Shown here one piece after another: positions 6,639 to 7,230 of a stretch of 7,230 nt of DNA. Numbering within the stretch: position 1 is the first letter of the stretch; each line of letters begins with the position of its first letter. Where the stretch lies: assembly GCA_947176655.1 (NCBI GenBank), contig CAMWRK010000107.1, forward strand, positions 1-7,230. Reading direction: 5' to 3'. Source of the DNA: an uncultured Prevotellaceae bacterium (GTDB taxonomy: Bacteria > Bacteroidota > Bacteroidia > Bacteroidales > Bacteroidaceae). The position numbers were made by a program, and so were the translations under genes. Below the pieces are notes generated by a model. The model was not told the origin of the DNA and did no database searches. It saw only the letters and a program-made list of their open reading frames with translations.

Positions 6639-7230
6639 ATGGATCCTGACAGTTTCAAACGGCATAAAAAATCAATGCGCATCTCATCCATCTACGGGAT
6701 GGGATGTTTCTTCGTACTATTATGTACCATGGCTTGTTCGCCAGAAGTACGACACAATGATACGGCCGTCAGTTCTCAGGATTCGTTCCCTTTCATGCAC
6801 AGCATCGGAATAAGCACTCTGATTTCAGACTCCGGAATAATACGCTACCATCTTGTGGCAGAGGAATGGGACATACACACGCCGGAGAATCAGGCTGCAA
6901 CCTGGAAATTCAACAAGGGACTGCTGATGCTGCGACTGGACGAAGACATGAACGTAGACCTTTATGTCCAGTCTGACACGGCATATCTGCACCGTCAGCA
7001 GATTTGGGAACTCCGGGGGAGAGTACGCATACGCAATGTGCAGGGCACGAAATTCAATACGGAAGAGCTGTTCTGGAATCTTAACAAACACGAGATGTGG
7101 AACCACAGTCACATGACCATCATCACACCCGAGCGCACGCTTGAGGGTACGGAATTCCGCAGCAACGAACAGATGACACGCTATTCTGTAACGAACTCCA
7201 GCGGGGACTTCCCTGTATCGGATGCAGAGG
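6639..7230 (+). CDS. lptC: LPS export periplasmic protein LptC (C-terminal end cut by the window)
   Basis: 197 codons are visible from the ATG at 6639 to the edge. LptC sits in the inner membrane next to LptB2FG and hands lipopolysaccharide to the periplasmic LptA bridge. Residues 14-33 form a short basic-then-hydrophobic segment ending in TMAC-SPE, so it is either a lipoprotein modified at Cys33 or a membrane-anchored protein. The beta-jellyroll domain reads clearly: ISDSGIIRYHLVAEEWDIH, AATWKFNKGLLMLRLDED, SDTAYLHRQQIWELRGRVRI, GTKFNTEELFWN, RTLEGTEFRSNEQMTRYSV and SGDFPVSDAE, which are the repeated hallmarks of Bacteroidota LptC, including the region close to the usual C terminus. A second in-frame ATG at 6675 would give a shorter n-region (MRISSIYGM) and is also plausible. 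There is no Shine-Dalgarno. The 7-base gap from the barrel gene suggests coupled translation and supports an envelope operon. Confidence 0.9.
   Translation, partial: MDPDSFKRHKKSMRISSIYGMGCFFVLLCTMACSPEVRHNDTAVSSQDSFPFMHSIGISTLISDSGIIRYHLVAEEWDIHTPENQAATWKFNKGLLMLRLDEDMNVDLYVQSDTAYLHRQQIWELRGRVRIRNVQGTKFNTEELFWNLNKHEMWNHSHMTIITPERTLEGTEFRSNEQMTRYSVTNSSGDFPVSDAE

Noticed and set aside
1..7230. Search for mobile elements, CRISPR, tRNA/rRNA genes, riboswitches and defence systems
   Set aside because: No direct-repeat arrays, transposase or recombinase motifs, cloverleaf sequences or long leaders were seen; the window is almost wholly core envelope genes.

Overview
The window looks like a Bacteroidales chromosome (Bacteroides, Phocaeicola or Prevotella-like; I cannot settle the genus). 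This rests on three things: the genes have no Shine-Dalgarno motifs, promoters fit the Bacteroidota pattern (TTTG / TAnnTTTG), and the proteins read as Bacteroidota versions of SecA, DUF4105/Lnb, a FadL-like outer-membrane protein and LptC. It is ordinary core chromosome. I see no mobile element, CRISPR array, tRNA, rRNA or integration scar, and coding density is very high.

Layout. The left 5.1 kb is a minus-strand cluster, read from right to left: a DUF4105 membrane protein (probable lipoprotein N-acyltransferase Lnb, 5104 to 3860), a secreted alkaline-phosphatase-fold protein (3863 to 2190) whose start overlaps the lnb stop in an ATGA, and, after a 73-base gap, secA (2116 to the left edge, N-terminal 705 residues only). 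The right 2 kb is on the plus strand: a signal-peptide-bearing beta-barrel outer-membrane protein ending at 6631, and 7 bases later lptC, which runs off the right edge. The two groups diverge from one intergenic region (about 5105-5260) that carries promoter-like sequences in both directions.

All the recognisable genes serve envelope biogenesis: SecA drives Sec export, Lnb would finish lipoprotein maturation, LptC carries lipopolysaccharide across the periplasm, and the FadL-like protein is an outer-membrane barrel. The least understood member is the phosphatase-fold protein. It keeps the fold landmarks of the PafA family, but by eye it has lost the nucleophile and nearly all metal ligands, so it is probably a pseudoenzyme locked into this cluster. 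Two gene-start points deserve attention: the outer-membrane protein probably starts at a TTG at 5261 rather than the ATG at 5189, and the nearest promoter to lnb would give an almost leaderless mRNA.
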